Shown one piece after another: positions 60,548-61,195 of a stretch of DNA of 61,195 nt. Each line of letters opens with the position of its first letter. The stretch's first letter is position 1. Source of the stretch: Nocardia alni. GTDB lineage: Bacteria > Actinomycetota > Actinomycetes > Mycobacteriales > Mycobacteriaceae. The stretch covers positions 1 through 61,195 of the forward strand of contig NZ_JAGPOX010000045.1 in assembly GCF_019038435.1 (NCBI RefSeq), in the 5' to 3' direction. A program made the translations under genes and the position numbers. The notes under the pieces were generated by a model that saw only the letters and a list, made by a program, of their open reading frames with translations, searched no databases and was not told the origin of the DNA.

Positions 60548-60790
60548 TCAGCCGATGTCGGCAGGTCTACCTGTGCGAAGGACCTCGGGTGGTTCGTACA
60601 GCCGGAGCCGCAGAGCATGCGGTAGACAGATGCGAGACCCGCACCCACTTGGCGAGTCGATGCGACCGCCAGCTTCCCGGGCACGAAATATCCCGGCGCT
60701 CAACCGATATCGATGGGTCTATCTGCACCCAACGGGATATCCGAGCTACAGGTATTCCACATGGCCAGGGCGGCCCAAAGGGCAGGGTGT
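60548..60790 (-). pseudogene. Two decayed tandem copies of the priA 3' end
   Basis: The last bases of the right-edge gene, CAGCCGATGTCGATGGGG (plus strand from 61024), recur as CAACCGATATCGATGGG at 60701 and as CAGCCGATGTCG at 60549. Matching continues into the coding part: the true gene has ALSAALAVRSTH; one copy reads ALWAALAMWNT and the other TACSAAPAVRTTRG. The stretch 60678-60725 matches 61001-61049 almost base for base, including CGGGCACGAA and the stop region. Neither copy can encode a protein. Confidence 0.75.
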
Positions 60791-60804
60791 AGGCACGCCA
60801 CCAT

Positions 60805-60942
60805 GATCTACCTGACACATTCACCGAGGGGCGGACCGCGATCGAACGGTTGCGTCACCTGTACGGCGAGTGGCGTACGACGCAGGCGGCCTCCGGCGAG
60901 GCGGATGTCACGATCCGCGGCTTCGAGGAATTCTGGGCGGGC
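60805..60942 (+). pseudogene. Possible fragment of a molybdopterin oxidoreductase (BisC/TorA-like)
   Basis: The plus-strand frame from 60805 gives DTFTEGRTAIERLRHLYGEW, RTTQAASGEADVTIRGFEEF, WAGEG. A block of the kind W-L-R-x-L-Y...A...F-D-x-F-W is typical of the C-terminal half of BisC/DMSO-reductase-family molybdoenzymes, as I remember them. No start, cofactor motif or continuation is present, and it is wedged between priA 3' copies. The call is tentative. Confidence 0.3.
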
Positions 60943-61022
60943 GAAGGATCGAGCTCCCGGCGTCCGATCCCGAGCAGGTGGTCTTCGGGCGCCAAACTCG
61001 CGGGCACGAAGTATCCGGGCGC

Positions 61023-61195
61023 TCAGCCGATGTCGATGGGGTCTATCTGTATGCGGAGGGGGGCGTCGGAGCGGTGGGTGCTGCGGACGGCCAGGGCGGC
61101 GGATAGAGCTCGGGATAGGGCTGTGGCTTGGGATCTGCTGGTGCGTAGGATCATTCGTTCTACCTCGGCGGGGGATTCGCCGGAGGAGAAGGGTT
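61023..61195 (-). CDS. priA: C-terminal end of primosomal protein N' (PriA), cut by window edge
   Basis: The minus-strand frame entering from the right edge gives SGESPAEVERMILRTSRSQA, TALSRALSAALAVRSTHRSD and APLRIQIDPIDIG before TGA at 61023-61025. The ending resembles the V-R-V-Q-I-D-P-x-D-I-G terminus of actinobacterial PriA helicase-like proteins from memory, and priA is expected next to def-fmt from mycobacterial gene order (priA Rv1402, fmt Rv1406). Actinobacterial PriA is a replication-restart protein thought to lack helicase activity. Only 56 residues are visible, so the name rests on a short match plus synteny. Confidence 0.6.
   Translation of the reverse strand, partial: PFSSGESPAEVERMILRTSRSQATALSRALSAALAVRSTHRSDAPLRIQIDPIDIG

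Overview
The window is high-GC actinobacterial chromosome, most likely Nocardia or a close relative in the Nocardiaceae. The evidence is frequent GTG starts, ATGA/GTGA stop-start couplings, a WhiA gene, and a housekeeping gene order that matches what I remember of Mycobacterium tuberculosis between priA (Rv1402) and tpi (Rv1438). That backbone lies on the minus strand. From the right edge leftwards it reads: priA 3' end (61.0 kb), def-fmt-rsmB (52.5-49.4 kb), rpe (37.0-36.3 kb), ribE-ribBA-ribH-PH-domain membrane protein (35.2-32.3 kb), uvrC-rapZ-yvcK-whiA (15.3-9.9 kb) and gap-pgk-tpiA (8.3-5.3 kb). No rRNA, tRNA, IS element or CRISPR array was recognised.

Accessory blocks are inserted between these conserved groups. 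The left end carries the C-terminal part of a 2-oxo acid dehydrogenase E1, a P450 and an S-adenosyl-methyltransferase. From 15.4 to 32.3 kb lie a LysR/SBF-type transporter pair, an isochorismatase-like hydrolase, a secreted CocE/PepX-type hydrolase, a YcaQ-like protein, a KstD-like flavoprotein, two HAD hydrolases, an orphan ABC ATPase, an AnsP-type amino acid permease and a lipoprotein gamma-glutamyltranspeptidase. From 37.3 to 49.3 kb lie an RsbW/sigma-F pair, a MerR-thioredoxin pair, glutamine-dependent NAD synthetase, and a Pls-type (poly-lysine-synthetase-like) NRPS overlapping an M1 aminopeptidase. From 52.6 to 60.4 kb lie a secreted lipase, PadR, a carotenoid oxygenase with a divergent TetR, a TetR/NmrA pair and an HxlR/MDR-reductase pair. 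Many accessory genes are divergent regulator-enzyme pairs with visible palindromic operators.

Two kinds of structure are not explained by the genes. First, four copies of an ~80-bp palindromic element (2095-2174, 38703-38783, 56729-56806, 56895-56973) each begin 2-12 nt beyond a stop codon. Second, several genes carry decayed tandem copies of their own ends: three copies of the merR 5' end, one of the thioredoxin 3' end, one of the nadE 3' end, two of the priA 3' end, and repeats of the E1-beta start inside the E1 linker. A small coiled-coil gene may likewise have arisen from the 3' end of its neighbour. The best candidate functional system is the translationally coupled Pls-like synthetase and M1 aminopeptidase; its predicted specificity code resembles lysine/ornithine codes.
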